From Bifidobacterium sp. ESL0790 (GTDB lineage Bacteria > Actinomycetota > Actinomycetes > Actinomycetales > Bifidobacteriaceae), in NCBI RefSeq assembly GCF_029395435.1, contig NZ_CP113915.1:1302001-1366000 (forward strand): a stretch of 64,000 nt of DNA. Reading direction: 5' to 3'. Shown here piece after piece: positions 46,360 to 57,635 of the stretch. The position numbers and the translations under genes were made by a program. How positions within the stretch are numbered: the stretch's first letter is position 1; each line of letters opens with the position of its first letter. The notes beneath the pieces were generated by a model. The model saw only the letters and a list, made by a program, of their open reading frames with translations, ran no database searches and was not told where the DNA came from.

Positions 46360-47403
46360 TCACTTCAGGGGCGGCATCGGCTTCCAGTTCGGATCGTGCA
46401 GGAGCTTGCGCGAGTCGACCCAGCCCTTGGCGATCTGCTTGAGCCCGGTCTTCAGGTGCTCGCGGTCGACGGCGACCAGACGGATGACCTCCTTGATGGC
46501 GGTGAGCAGCGTGCCCAGTCCGAAGAGCGCCGGGCGATAGTCGCCGTGCGCCATGAAGTAGCGGGCCATGTAGCCGCGGTTTCGCATGATGTGGTAGCGG
46601 TTCATGTCGGAGGTCGAGTTGAGCTGGCGCACGCCGGCGATGTCCCAGTTGCCGATCACGCGGGTGCGGCGAATGATCTTGTCGCGCACGACGATGGGGT
46701 CGGTGACCTTGCTGGCGAGGTAGCCGTAGATCGTGTCGTCCCAATAGATGAAGAAGCGCGGGTCCGGCAGACCGATCTGCTCGACGATGTTGCGGCGGAA
46801 GAGCCCGCCCTCGAAGCACATCGTGTCCATCGTGCGGTAGCCGGAGGGGCCGAACGCCGCGGGCGCGATGGGATTGGGGATGCCGAGCGGCACGATGAAG
46901 TCATACTGCCAGTAGAAATCTCCACCGTCGTAGTCGAGGCGAGAGCCCTGGACCACATCGTGCCGCGGGGTCCACTTGGAGAGTTCCTGGATGGCGTTGG
47001 GTAGGACGGCCACATCGTCGTCCATCACCCAGAACCATTCCGCGCCGATCTCGTAGGCCTTCTTCACGCCGTTGGAGAAGCCGCCGGAACCGCCGATGTT
47101 GCCCGCCTGCGGCTCATAGAGCACGCGCGCGGTGTTGCCGCTTTCGTCGGCTTCCGTCTCGCCCCACTGGGCCGCGAGCGCCGCCGAGAACTCCTCGACC
47201 ATGCCGCGGGTCTTGTCGCTATGCTCGTTGTCGACCACGACCACGCGCCATGGCGCCACGGTGAGCTTCTCGATCGAATCGAACAGCGTCGCCAAGAGCT
47301 CCTGGCGCTTGTAGGTCACCACGACGATGGCGAGCTTCTCTATCGGTGACTGCGCCACACTTGCCGCGACACCATTTTCCACAGTTTCCTCGTTTTCACT
47401 CAT
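46360..47403 (-). CDS. Family 2 glycosyltransferase (galactofuranosyl/rhamnosyl type)
   Basis: The 347-residue protein starts MSENEETVENG at 47403 (GGGGG site); a longer start to 47454 is less likely. LAIVVVTYKRQELLATLFDSI opens the GT-A fold. WRVVVVDNEHSDKTRG, GNIGGSGGFSNGVKKAYEIG and WFWVMDDDVAVLP with the metal-binding DDD follow. FFIYWDDTIYGYL holds the probable catalytic acidic residues. It fits the actinobacterial rhamnosyl/galactofuranosyl transferase group acting on cell-surface polysaccharide. It is cytoplasmic or membrane-peripheral, with no clear membrane segment. Sugar donor unknown. Confidence 0.87.
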   Translation of the reverse strand: MSENEETVENGVAASVAQSPIEKLAIVVVTYKRQELLATLFDSIEKLTVAPWRVVVVDNEHSDKTRGMVEEFSAALAAQWGETEADESGNTARVLYEPQAGNIGGSGGFSNGVKKAYEIGAEWFWVMDDDVAVLPNAIQELSKWTPRHDVVQGSRLDYDGGDFYWQYDFIVPLGIPNPIAPAAFGPSGYRTMDTMCFEGGLFRRNIVEQIGLPDPRFFIYWDDTIYGYLASKVTDPIVVRDKIIRRTRVIGNWDIAGVRQLNSTSDMNRYHIMRNRGYMARYFMAHGDYRPALFGLGTLLTAIKEVIRLVAVDREHLKTGLKQIAKGWVDSRKLLHDPNWKPMPPLK

Positions 47404-47605
47404 ACCCCCATTCTTGCACCCCCACACGATGGACGGACTGTGAGGGCCACGCACAAGTCGGTATATACGATTTCAGGAATGGCGAAATATGGCCAATCCC
47501 ATTTTGCTATCTGCCGACTTGTGCGTAACTAACAAAGCGCGTTTATCGATTTGCGAAAAATTAGTCAGGGGATGACCATACGTGAGGGTATAGATGGAAA
47601 CGCAA

Positions 47606-47748
47606 GTTTCAGGGAAGGTGAAATTCCTTATTGGCGGTAACGACACTGTCGGTCTCAAAACGACAGCATTGCCGAAGCCCGCGAGCCGCGAAAGCAGCCG
47701 ATTCGGTGGGAATCCGAGGCCAACGGTCATAGTCCGGATGAAAGAAAC
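47606..47748 (+). promoter_or_regulatory. FMN riboswitch
   Basis: The leader contains AGGGAAGGTGAAATTCC, TTGGCGGT, CCCGCGAGC, GGTGGGAATCCGAGGCCAAC and GGTCATAGTCCGGATGAAAG, the ordered conserved blocks of the RFN element. A closing stem GTTTC / GAAAC joins 47606-47610 with 47744-47748. The ribU start is only 11 nt after it, suggesting control of translation. It turns the riboflavin importer off when FMN is abundant. Confidence 0.95.
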
Positions 47749-47758
47749 GAGGCTCATC

Positions 47759-48373
47759 ATGAGCGATATTTCTGGTACCCAAAAACCGTCCGATTCCCAT
47801 CGACGGGACAAGACGCAATCCTCACACTCCACCGGCGTGGCCGACAAGGGCCGTTGGTCGACGCAACGCATCGCCGTCTACGCGCTCTTCGTGGCGCTGG
47901 CCATGGCGGCGTCGTTCCTCGAATTCCCCATCATGCCGGGCGTGCCGTGGCTCAAATACGACCTCTCCGGCATCATCTGCCTGGTCGCCGGCTTCGCGTT
48001 CGGCCCGTCTGCCGCGTTCATCGTCAGCGTCCTGAGCTGGATCCCCCACCTGTTCATGAACCCGTGGGGCGCGGTCATGTCCATCCTGGTCTCCGTGTTC
48101 CTGAGCGTGCCGGCGGCCATGGTCTACAAGCGCATGCGCACCCGCGTCGGCGCGCTGGTCGGCATCCTGGTCGGCGTGGTCTTCGGCCTCATCGCCGCGA
48201 TCGGCGGCAACCTACTGATCACCCCGATCTACGCGCATATGACCACCGCGCAGGTGCTGGCGATGGTCGTGCCGTTCCTGCTGCCGTTCAACCTCATCAA
48301 ATTCGGCATCCACGGCGTGGTCACCTTCGTGATCTACAAGCCGATCTCGAACCTGCTCAACAGGTCGCTCTAG
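47759..48373 (+). CDS. ribU: Riboflavin ECF transporter substrate-binding component
   Basis: The 204-residue protein (ATG 47759, directly after the riboswitch) has a polar N-terminal 30 residues. RIAVYALFVALAMAASFLEFPIMPGVPWLKYDLSGIICLVAGFAFGP is the RibU family block, with about six membrane helices in all. LPFNLIKFGIHGVVTFVIYKPIS ends it. It binds riboflavin in the membrane and docks on the fused EcfA-EcfA-EcfT protein 49 bp downstream. The FMN riboswitch supports the substrate strongly. Confidence 0.95.
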   Translation: MSDISGTQKPSDSHRRDKTQSSHSTGVADKGRWSTQRIAVYALFVALAMAASFLEFPIMPGVPWLKYDLSGIICLVAGFAFGPSAAFIVSVLSWIPHLFMNPWGAVMSILVSVFLSVPAAMVYKRMRTRVGALVGILVGVVFGLIAAIGGNLLITPIYAHMTTAQVLAMVVPFLLPFNLIKFGIHGVVTFVIYKPISNLLNRSL

Positions 48374-48422
48374 GTCTGACGACCATCTTCAGACCACATA
48401 GGCAAGGAACTTCGAAGGCCTT

Positions 48423-50987
48423 ATGACCACCGACTTTCACGATTCGGCCGCCGCACGGCCCGCACGTTCGCAACAACGCGACGGCGTCGGGCCCGCGGCG
48501 GCTTTGCCCGTTGGGGATACCGCTATTAACGACGAGCGTCAACACGACTTGGCGGCAAGCCTGAAGGATATCCGTTTCAGCTACGACAACGGCAAGTCCT
48601 GGGTGCTCGACGGCATCGATCTCAGCATCCGCGCCGGCGAGCGCATCTGCCTGGTGGGCCCCAACGGCTCCGGCAAATCCACGCTCGCACGCCTCGTCGC
48701 GGGCCTCACCGCCCCCGACGGCGGCACGGTCACCTTGCTTGGCGAGACCGTCTTCGACGACGGCACCCCGCATAGCGACCTCTATCGCAAGGCGCGCAAG
48801 GGCATCGGCGCGGTCTTCCAGAACCCGGCCGACCAAATCATCACCACCGTGGTGGGCGACGACGTGGCGTTCGGCCCCGAGAACCTCGCCCTGACGCCGG
48901 AGCAGATCACCTTGCGCGTGCATGAATCGCTTGACGCGGTCGAGATGCGCTCGTACATCGAACGTGACCCCTCGCGTATGAGCGGCGGGCAGCAGCAACG
49001 CATTGCCATCGCGGGAATCCTCGCGATGAGCCCGAGGATGATCGTGCTCGACGAGCCCACGGCGATGCTCGACACCCAGTCGCAGCATGACGTCCTGGGT
49101 GTGCTCGACGCCTTGCAGGAGCGGGGCGTCACCATCGTGCACGTGACCCACAGGCCCGAGGAGCTGCTGCGCGCCGACCGAATCCTTAGTGTCGAGGGCA
49201 CCAGGCTGGTCGAGCTCACGCAGACTCAGGCCGCGCTGAAGCTCTCAGTGACGAACGCCGACGACACCGGCGTATTACAGCCTGACGGCATCATCATCAA
49301 CAATGAGGCAGGCGGGTCTCCGAAAAATCCGAATCCGCAACCCAGCGGGCACAAGGCAAGTCTCGAAAACGGCCATGCCGGCCACGCCGACGGCACAGCC
49401 AGCACATCGCAACAGCCCGCGATCCTCTTCGACCATGTCTCCTTCCGCTATCCGAAGGCCGACGCCGACACCCTCCACGACTTCTCCATGCGCATCGAGC
49501 CAGGCGAGGTCGTGGCCATCATGGGCCGCAACGGCACCGGCAAATCGACCCTGACCCGTCTGATGACCGCGCTCTCCAAGCCAAGCGGCGGCAGGCTCGA
49601 GGTGGCAGGCATCGACCTGACGGCCACATCCAGACACGCGAAACAGCGCAAGAAAGCGTTGCGTCGCGCCGTCGGCCTGGTGATGCAGCAGCCAGAGCGC
49701 CAGCTGTTCGCCGAGACCGTGCGCCAGGACGTCGCCTACGGGCCGACCAACCAGGGACTGCCCGCTCACGAGGTCGATGAGCGCGTCGATCGCGCGTTGG
49801 AATTGCTGGGTATCAGCGATTTGGCGGACCGCTCCCCCTTCTCGCTTTCCGGCGGCCAACAGCGCTTGGCGGCCATCGCCGGCACCATCGCCTGCGACCC
49901 GGGCATCCTCATCCTGGACGAGCCGACGGCCGGGCTCGACGCGGCGGCCAGCGAGCGCATCTATGCCCTCGTCCGCACGCTCAACGCGCAGGGCGTCACC
50001 ATCGTCATCGTCACCCATTCGATGCGTCAGGCCCGGCAATTGGCCGATCGCATCGTCACGCTTTCCGATAATGCGAGTAATGCCGCCAATTCCAGCGACG
50101 CTGAGTCTGGTAATCCCGTATCCAACGACTCGACCACGGTCACCGGCTCCGAAAAAGACCAAAACGATCAAAAGACTTCCAGCCAGGCGACTCCCAACCG
50201 CTCGCCCCTTTCTTTCATCGAGCGCCTCGACCCCCGTGTCAAGCTCGTCGTCTTCTTGGTCCTGATGTTCACCTCCTTCATGGTCGGCTCGATCCCGCAG
50301 CTGCTGCTCACCTTCACGATGGTCATCGTGATCGCGGCCGCCGCGCGCCTGAGCCCGAAACGCCTGTGGCATTCGATGCGCGGCTTCGTCGCCCTGCTGG
50401 TGGTGATGGGTATCGTCAACATGCTCTTCGTGCGTTCCGGCAGACCGTTGTTCAGCATCTGGAATTTCCCCATTACCACCGACGGCCTGATGGCGGCGAT
50501 CCTCTACACCTGCCGTTTCGGACTGGTCATCATCCTCGGCATCATCCTGCTGCAGACCACCACGCCCACCGCCCTGACCGACGGATTCGGCTCGCTGCTC
50601 TCGCCATTGCGCAAGCTCGGACTGCACACCCAGGAACTCGCGCTGGTGATGAGCCTGGCGCTGCGCTTCCTGCCCACGCTGGCCGGCGAGGCGCGCGACG
50701 TGATCGACGCGCAATCGGCCCGTGGCGGCAGCATCGAGACCGGCTCCCCGGCCAAGCGCGTCAAGGCCCTGGCGGCCATCGTCGTGCCGATCTTCGCGGG
50801 GGCGCTGCGCCATTCCGACAACCTCTCGCTGGCCCTCGACGCCCGCTGCTACGAGGAAGGCATCCACCGCACCCACTGGCATGCCATGCGCGTCGCCCGC
50901 CGCGACGTCATCTTCACCGTCCTCTGCGCCGTCTACCTCGCCGCGCTCCTGACGATGAAAACCATCCCGTCCCTCCCCCGCCTCTAG
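48423..50987 (+). CDS. Fused ECF energising module (EcfA-EcfA-EcfT) of the riboflavin transporter
   Basis: The 854-residue protein has two ATPase domains and one permease. The first has GPNGSGKSTLARL, MSGGQQQRIAIAGIL and VLDEPTAMLD. The second has GRNGTGKSTLTRL, LSGGQQRLAAIAGTI and LILDEPTAGLD. After a linker rich in Ser/Asn/Asp, residues from about 590 give five or six membrane segments (KLVVFLVLMFTSFMVGSIPQLLL) with coupling motifs AQSARGG and LDARCYEEG. It has the same architecture as the thiamine-linked fusion at 21.3-24.1 kb. It supplies ATP-driven motion to RibU and may also serve other S components. Confidence 0.92.
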   Translation: MTTDFHDSAAARPARSQQRDGVGPAAALPVGDTAINDERQHDLAASLKDIRFSYDNGKSWVLDGIDLSIRAGERICLVGPNGSGKSTLARLVAGLTAPDGGTVTLLGETVFDDGTPHSDLYRKARKGIGAVFQNPADQIITTVVGDDVAFGPENLALTPEQITLRVHESLDAVEMRSYIERDPSRMSGGQQQRIAIAGILAMSPRMIVLDEPTAMLDTQSQHDVLGVLDALQERGVTIVHVTHRPEELLRADRILSVEGTRLVELTQTQAALKLSVTNADDTGVLQPDGIIINNEAGGSPKNPNPQPSGHKASLENGHAGHADGTASTSQQPAILFDHVSFRYPKADADTLHDFSMRIEPGEVVAIMGRNGTGKSTLTRLMTALSKPSGGRLEVAGIDLTATSRHAKQRKKALRRAVGLVMQQPERQLFAETVRQDVAYGPTNQGLPAHEVDERVDRALELLGISDLADRSPFSLSGGQQRLAAIAGTIACDPGILILDEPTAGLDAAASERIYALVRTLNAQGVTIVIVTHSMRQARQLADRIVTLSDNASNAANSSDAESGNPVSNDSTTVTGSEKDQNDQKTSSQATPNRSPLSFIERLDPRVKLVVFLVLMFTSFMVGSIPQLLLTFTMVIVIAAAARLSPKRLWHSMRGFVALLVVMGIVNMLFVRSGRPLFSIWNFPITTDGLMAAILYTCRFGLVIILGIILLQTTTPTALTDGFGSLLSPLRKLGLHTQELALVMSLALRFLPTLAGEARDVIDAQSARGGSIETGSPAKRVKALAAIVVPIFAGALRHSDNLSLALDARCYEEGIHRTHWHAMRVARRDVIFTVLCAVYLAALLTMKTIPSLPRL

Positions 50988-51083
50988 GCAAGAGGGTTGG
51001 CGCGGGGCGTATCTCGGTTCGGGCTGATAGAGTTGGGGAAAGGCTGTTTTCCGCATACGTTTCCATGATCAAGGGAGTTGGAT

Positions 51084-52430
51084 ATGCATTCACCACGTAG
51101 CACCATCATCGAGCCATTCGCCCTCGAGCACGCCACCGTCGCCACGGGAGACGAGGACGGCCGCACCCTGAGCGACACCACCATCGTCGTCGACGGCACC
51201 GGCAAGATCAGCAAGATCGGTCCCAGCTCCTCCACCCTCGTGCCTCCGGGCTACCATCGCCTCGACGCGACCGGCAAGGTGGTCTCGCCCGGCATGATCA
51301 ACGGCCACATCCACACCTTCTCGCAGGGCAAGCCGCTCGACCCGAAGGGCAGCACGCCCGAAGGCCAGCGCAAAATGGCGAAGCTCCTGCACAACCCGGT
51401 GGGCAAGGCGTTCATGTACGCCACCAGCAAATCCAACATCATGACCATGCTCAACTCGGGCGTCACCACGGTGCGTTCCGTGGGCGACGTGGGCTACGAG
51501 CTGGTCAAGCTGAGCCATCAGATCCAGGACAACCACATCGTCGGCCCGCGCATCATCCCCTCCGGCCCGCTGCTCGCGATTCCCGATGGCCACGGCGCCC
51601 CGCTGATCGCCCTGGAGAGCAGCACTCCCGACGAGGCGAGGGCCACCGCCGAGACCAACATCGACCATGGCGCCCGCGCGCTCAAGATCGCCGCCACCGG
51701 CGGGGTCACCGATTCACAGGTGCCCGGCGAGGCCGGCGAGCCGCAGATGACCACCGAGCAGATGCGCGCGATCTGCGAGACCGCCCACGCCAACGACATC
51801 ATCGTCGCCGCCCACGCCCAGAGCCACGAGGGTGTGCTGCGGGCCCTCAAGGCCGGCGTCGACACCATCGAGCACGGCTGCGAGCTGGACGACGAGCTCA
51901 TCGCCCTCTTCCTCGACAACCCGAACTCGCTGCGCGGCTACTCCGCCCTGGAGCCCACGCTTTCGGCCGGCCTGCCCATGAAGTTCCTCTCGCAGGAGAC
52001 CCTGAACCTCACCGATGTGCAGATGCAGAACGCCATCCCGGTGGTCGAGGGCATGCTCACCGGCGCGCGTCAGGCGCACGAAGCGGGCATTTTGGTTGGG
52101 GTCGGCACCGATTCCGCCATGCCGTTCGTGCCGCAGTACGCCACCTGGCGCGAGATGCAGCTGCTGAATCGTTTCGCCGGGTTCACGCCCGCCGAGGCCT
52201 TCCACGCCGGCACGCAGGTCACCGCCAAGATCATCGGCGTCGACGACGTCACCGGCTCGCTTGAGGTCGGCAAGTCGGCCGATCTGCTGGTGCTCGACGA
52301 GAACCCGGTCGACAACCTGCGCACCCTCGAGCAGCCGTTGCTCGTCGTCGCCGCGGGCCACCCGATCTGGAGACCGTCGGTCGACCGCTTCAAGGACATG
52401 GAGGCCCAGCTCGACGAGGCCTACAAGTAA
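51084..52430 (+). CDS. Amidohydrolase-family metal enzyme
   Basis: The 448-residue protein (ATG 51084, AAGGGAG site) has the fold of imidazolonepropionase/prolidase-like amidohydrolases. VVSPGMINGHIHTFS carries the first metal-binding HxH near residue 75. RALKIAATGGVTDS includes the bridging lysine near residue 196, IIVAAHAQSHEGV and TIEHGCELDDE the later His ligands, and VGVGTDSAMP the Asp near residue 340. It hydrolyses a cyclic amide or dipeptide-like compound that cannot be named from sequence. It ends at a strong terminator. Confidence 0.88.
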   Translation: MHSPRSTIIEPFALEHATVATGDEDGRTLSDTTIVVDGTGKISKIGPSSSTLVPPGYHRLDATGKVVSPGMINGHIHTFSQGKPLDPKGSTPEGQRKMAKLLHNPVGKAFMYATSKSNIMTMLNSGVTTVRSVGDVGYELVKLSHQIQDNHIVGPRIIPSGPLLAIPDGHGAPLIALESSTPDEARATAETNIDHGARALKIAATGGVTDSQVPGEAGEPQMTTEQMRAICETAHANDIIVAAHAQSHEGVLRALKAGVDTIEHGCELDDELIALFLDNPNSLRGYSALEPTLSAGLPMKFLSQETLNLTDVQMQNAIPVVEGMLTGARQAHEAGILVGVGTDSAMPFVPQYATWREMQLLNRFAGFTPAEAFHAGTQVTAKIIGVDDVTGSLEVGKSADLLVLDENPVDNLRTLEQPLLVVAAGHPIWRPSVDRFKDMEAQLDEAYK

Positions 52431-52507
52431 ACGTCATGAGCCGGTAGGCCGGGACTATCCGGGCACTCGCTCGTTGAAGTCCTCCCTTACCGGCAATTGA
52501 GATATAC

Positions 52508-52553
52508 GAAACCCGCCATCCGGCACCACTGGATGGCGGGTTTCCCTTTTTTT
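52508..52553 (+). terminator. Strong intrinsic terminator of the amidohydrolase gene
   Basis: Perfect 14-bp stem GAAACCCGCCATCC / GGATGGCGGGTTTC with a 9-nt loop and seven T at 52547-52553. The T-run overlaps the stop codon of the convergent dehydrogenase gene. Confidence 0.93.
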
Positions 52554-53541
52554 AGCGATGGGCGTTGTCGACCAGGGGCTCGCCGGCGACGTAGCGGCGG
52601 ATGTTGGCCAGGGCGATGTCGATGATGCGGCCGGTGTTGCCGGCCAGATGGTCGCCGCCCGCGACGTGCGGGGTAATGAGGCAGTTGACGTCGTCCCAGA
52701 GCGGGCTGGCTTCGGGCAGCGGCTCGGTCTCGAAGACGTCGAGCCCGGCTCCGCGGATCGCGCCGGCGGCCAGCACATCGTGCAGCGCGTCGAGGTCGAT
52801 GGCGTCCCCGCGTCCGCCGTTGATGACGATCGCCTCGGAGCCCAGCAATCCGAGCTTATGCGCGTCGAACATATGGTGGGTGTCGGCGGCTCTCGGAAGC
52901 GACATCGCCACCACGTTGGCGCTCGGCAGCAGGGCGTCGAGCTCGTCGAAGCCATGCATCTCGTCGACGCCCTCGACCGGCTGCGAGGCGTTGCGCCGCA
53001 CACCCATGGTGCGCATGCCCGCGGCCTTGGCGAGCCTGGCGAAATGCGAGCCGATGTCGCCGGTGCCGACCACGAGCGCCGTAGCGCCCTCGGGACTCAC
53101 CACCGTGCCCTCGTCGTGCCAGCGGTGCGTGGTCTCGTTGCGCACATAGCGCGGCAGGTTCTTCATCAGCGCCCACATCATGGCGATCATGTGCTCGGCG
53201 ACCGACTGTCCATAGGCACCCGTGGCGCTGGTGACCTTCACCGAGGCGGGCAGCACGCCCGGCGCGATGTAGGCGTCGACGCCCGCGCTCCATGTCTGCA
53301 GCCACTCCAGGCTGGTGAATTGCGGGGCGAGCGAGGGGTCGAAGTTGCCGATGACGGCCGTCGCCTTGCCGCGCAGCTCCTCGGGAATCTGCGCCTTGAC
53401 CTTCATGTCGCCGAAATTCTCGGGAGTGCCGCAGAATTCGACGGGAACGCCGCCCGCCGCCTCGATGAACCGCTGCTTGTCGGCCTCGTCGACCGGAATG
53501 CCATTGACGATCAGCTTGCCCTCATTATTTTGCCCGCTCAT
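52552..53541 (-). CDS. D-isomer-specific 2-hydroxyacid dehydrogenase
   Basis: The 329-residue protein has SATGAYGQSVAEHMIAMMWALMKNL near residue 110. TALVVGTGDIGSHFARLAKAAGM near residue 155 is the NAD-binding motif. INGGRGDAIDLDALHDVLAAGAIRGAGLDVFETEPLP and CLITPHVAGGDHLAGN with the catalytic His end the fold. It oxidises or reduces a 2-hydroxy acid. The substrate is unknown. It is convergent with the amidohydrolase gene and monocistronic. Confidence 0.9.
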   Translation of the reverse strand: MSGQNNEGKLIVNGIPVDEADKQRFIEAAGGVPVEFCGTPENFGDMKVKAQIPEELRGKATAVIGNFDPSLAPQFTSLEWLQTWSAGVDAYIAPGVLPASVKVTSATGAYGQSVAEHMIAMMWALMKNLPRYVRNETTHRWHDEGTVVSPEGATALVVGTGDIGSHFARLAKAAGMRTMGVRRNASQPVEGVDEMHGFDELDALLPSANVVAMSLPRAADTHHMFDAHKLGLLGSEAIVINGGRGDAIDLDALHDVLAAGAIRGAGLDVFETEPLPEASPLWDDVNCLITPHVAGGDHLAGNTGRIIDIALANIRRYVAGEPLVDNAHR

Positions 53542-53781
53542 ACCTCCGCCTTTCCTTCGAATGGATCACACAAACGGTTCCACAAAACATGAGAATCACC
53601 GGTGCAATCAAATTGAATCGTTTTTATTCTAAGGCAACCACCTTGGAATCCGCTCAATAAGCGAGCATTATGTCTGATAATCCACAAACTTTCATATCAA
53701 ACAGCAAACGTTGCACCACTTATCACCAAACCCAATTCCTACCGCCCAACTCGACGCGCAACAAAACGCGAAACAACACAT
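53542..53781. other. Intergenic, AT-rich, no gene seen
   Basis: This stretch holds the promoter side of the dehydrogenase gene (ribosome site AAGGAAAGGCGGAGGT just before its ATG) and trailing DNA of the fru operon. No other structure was recognised. Confidence 0.5.
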
Positions 53782-53821
53782 AAAAACAAAGGGACACACC
53801 CGAAACCGGGCATGTCCCCTT
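53782..53821 (-). terminator. Intrinsic terminator of the fru operon
   Basis: On the minus strand a 15-bp stem (AAGGGGACATGCCCG with CGGGTGTGTCCCTTT, including G-U pairs) with a 4-nt loop is followed by GTTTTTA. It lies 32 bp after the last permease stop. Confidence 0.9.
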
Positions 53822-53852
53822 GCGATATACCTATATCAGCAAACCGGAGCCG

Positions 53853-54884
53853 TCATTCTTTCTTGTTGAACGCGGTGACCGCACGCTGCAGCACCACGAA
53901 CACCAGGATCATGAGGCCGACCACGATGGTGGTCCACTCGGCCGGCACACCGAAGTCGCTGGTGAGCGGGTCGATGGTGGAACGCACCAGGGCGCCGATG
54001 ACGGAGCCGAGCACGTAGCCGAAGCCGCCGGTGACGATGGTGCCGCCGATGACGACGGACGCCACGGCGTCGAGCTCCCAGCCCACACCGGTCGTGTTCT
54101 TCGCCGAGCCGATGTTCGCCGTGTAGACGATCGAGGCGATCGAGGCGAGCGTCGCGGAGGTGAAGTAGATGATGTAGTTGGTGCGCTTGACCGGCAGGCC
54201 CATGAGCTCCGCGGAGGAGCGCGAGCCGCCGATGGCGTAGATCGTGCGGCCGGTGCGGGTCTTGTGCAGCAGGATGTAGCCGAACACCACCACGATGATG
54301 GCGATGACCACGCCCATGTTGAACGTCAGGTCGTTGGCGATCTTGGGGTTGTCGATGATCTTGATCGGGTTCGAGATCCAGTCGAAGTTGTTGTTCTCCG
54401 GCAGGGTGAGCGAGTCGGTGGAGATGATCGAGGAGATGCCGCGGGCCAGGAACATCGTCGAAAGCGTGGCGATGAACGGCTGCATGTTGAACTCCTCGAT
54501 CAGCGTGCCGGCCAAGAGGCCGAAGAACATGCCGATGATGATCATGGCGATCATGGCCAGCCACGAGGGCGTGCCGGCGATGGTCATCTTGACGCCCACC
54601 ACCGAGGTGATGGAGACGATGGCGCCGACGCTCAGATCGATGCCGCCGGTGAGCACCGGCAGGGTCATCGCGACGGCCAGGATGATCAGGTAGGAGTGGT
54701 CGATGAACAGCGAGGAGATGAATCCAAGCCTGGCGTAGGTGCCGAAGAGCACCTGGCCCATGATGAGCATGAGGATGAAGATGACGACGGCCGCGATGGT
54801 CGGGATCATCTGTGGATCAAGATGGCGAGACTTACGCACACTTGCCTTCTTCGTTGCCTTTGCTTCTACTGTTGCGTTACTCAT
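53853..54884 (-). CDS. fruG: Fructose ABC transporter permease FruG
   Basis: The 343-residue protein has about nine membrane segments in the RbsC/YjfF pattern. LTGGIDLSVGAIVSITSVVG is the conserved permease block near residue 68, GSRSSAELMGLPVKRTNYIIYF holds the ATPase-contact loop, and IVGGTIVTGGFGYVLGSVIGAL follows. Its start overlaps the fruF stop by four bases (ATGA). It forms the membrane channel with FruF. The match to the B. longum FruEKFG system is inferred from gene order and the ATPase sequence. Confidence 0.88.
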   Translation of the reverse strand: MSNATVEAKATKKASVRKSRHLDPQMIPTIAAVVIFILMLIMGQVLFGTYARLGFISSLFIDHSYLIILAVAMTLPVLTGGIDLSVGAIVSITSVVGVKMTIAGTPSWLAMIAMIIIGMFFGLLAGTLIEEFNMQPFIATLSTMFLARGISSIISTDSLTLPENNNFDWISNPIKIIDNPKIANDLTFNMGVVIAIIVVVFGYILLHKTRTGRTIYAIGGSRSSAELMGLPVKRTNYIIYFTSATLASIASIVYTANIGSAKNTTGVGWELDAVASVVIGGTIVTGGFGYVLGSVIGALVRSTIDPLTSDFGVPAEWTTIVVGLMILVFVVLQRAVTAFNKKE

Positions 54885-55956
54885 GCCGTCACCGCCTTGG
54901 ACTGTGCCTTCAGCGCCCTCTTGCGTTTCATTTCGGCGCTGAGGTTATGGACCTTCGGAGCCTGCATCACGCAGACGATGATGACCACGACGGCGAAGAA
55001 CGCGGGGGTCGCGGCGGCATCGATGCCGAGCGTGATGATGGTCTTGCGGATCATCGCGATGATGATGGCGCCGAACGCGGAACCGAGCAGCGAGAACTTG
55101 CCGCCCAGCAGCGAGGTGCCACCGATGACGACCGCGAGGATCGCGTACATCTCGAGGTCCTGGCCGGTCTTGACCACGTCGACGCGCATCACGGACGCCG
55201 TGGCGAAGAGGCCTGCGATCGCGGCGAGGAAGCCGGAGATCGCGTAGACCATGAAGAGGATTCTGCGGGGCTTGATGCCGGTCATACGGCTGGCCTCGGG
55301 GTTGATGCCCACGGACTCGATCATCATGCCCATGGCCGTCTTGCGGGCCATCAGGCCGACGATCGCGACGATCACCAGAGCGATGATGAAGTTGGCGGGG
55401 ATGCCGAGGATGAAGCCGTTGGCCATCCAGCGCAGCGGCCCGATTCCGGCGATGGAGCTGGCGTCGGCGTTCTGCCCGGAGGTGATGACCTTCGCGAGGC
55501 CTCGCCCGGCGAGCATCATGATCAGCGTGGTGATGAAGGGCTGCAGGCCCAGGATGGAGACCAGCGCGCCGTTGACGCAGCCAATCGCCAGACCCACCAG
55601 CAGGGCGCACAGGATGGCGACCCACACGTTGGCGCCTCCGATGAGCATCTGCATGGCCACGGCGCCCGACACGGCCATCGTGGAGCCGACCGAGAGGTCG
55701 ATGCCCGCGGTGGAGATGACCAGCGTCATGCCGGTGGCGATCATGAGGTAACGCGCGGATTCCTGGATCATGGTAATCAGCGGGCCCGCGAGGCCTCCGG
55801 TGTTGGTGTTCCATTTCAGGGCCAAGAAGCCATGGTCGAAAATCGTGCAGATGATGATGAGGACGATGAACGCCACCACCGACCATGTCAGGTTCGAGGA
55901 CAATAGCTTCTTGAATGTGGGCGTCGCCTTTTCGGCGTCTTTCTTCTCGTCGGCCA

Positions 55957-55957
<1 letters not shown>
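54881..55957 (-). CDS. fruF: Fructose ABC transporter permease FruF
   Basis: The 358-residue protein starts at ATG 55957, one base overlapping the fruK stop, with GGAGGAG upstream; a GTG one codon earlier is possible. VISTAGIDLSVGSTMAVSGAVAMQML near residue 75, GINPEASRMTGIKPRRILFMVYAISGFLA and VIGGTSLLGGKFSLLGSAFGAIIIAMI are the standard sugar-permease blocks. It has about ten membrane segments. It works as a heterodimer with FruG. Confidence 0.88.
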
Positions 55958-57501
<1,544 letters not shown>

Positions 57502-57546
57502 GTTTTTGCCTTACAAAAAATGGAAATTGTTATCGAAGATATGGAA

Positions 57547-57598
57547 GGGGCGCGGACGCCATGGCGATGGGATTCCACCGGCACACCGTCCACGCCCC
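57547..57598 (-). promoter_or_regulatory. Intercistronic stem-loop between fruE and fruK
   Basis: GGGGCGCGGACG (57547-57558) and CGTCCACGCCCC (57587-57598) form a 12-bp stem, fully paired on the minus-strand RNA with one G-U. No T-run follows. Such stems after binding-protein genes usually stabilise the upstream message and give more binding protein than ATPase, which is inferred here. Confidence 0.6.
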
Positions 57599-57635
57599 TG
57601 TCATCTCAATCTAAAGGGAAATCGAACCGAATCGA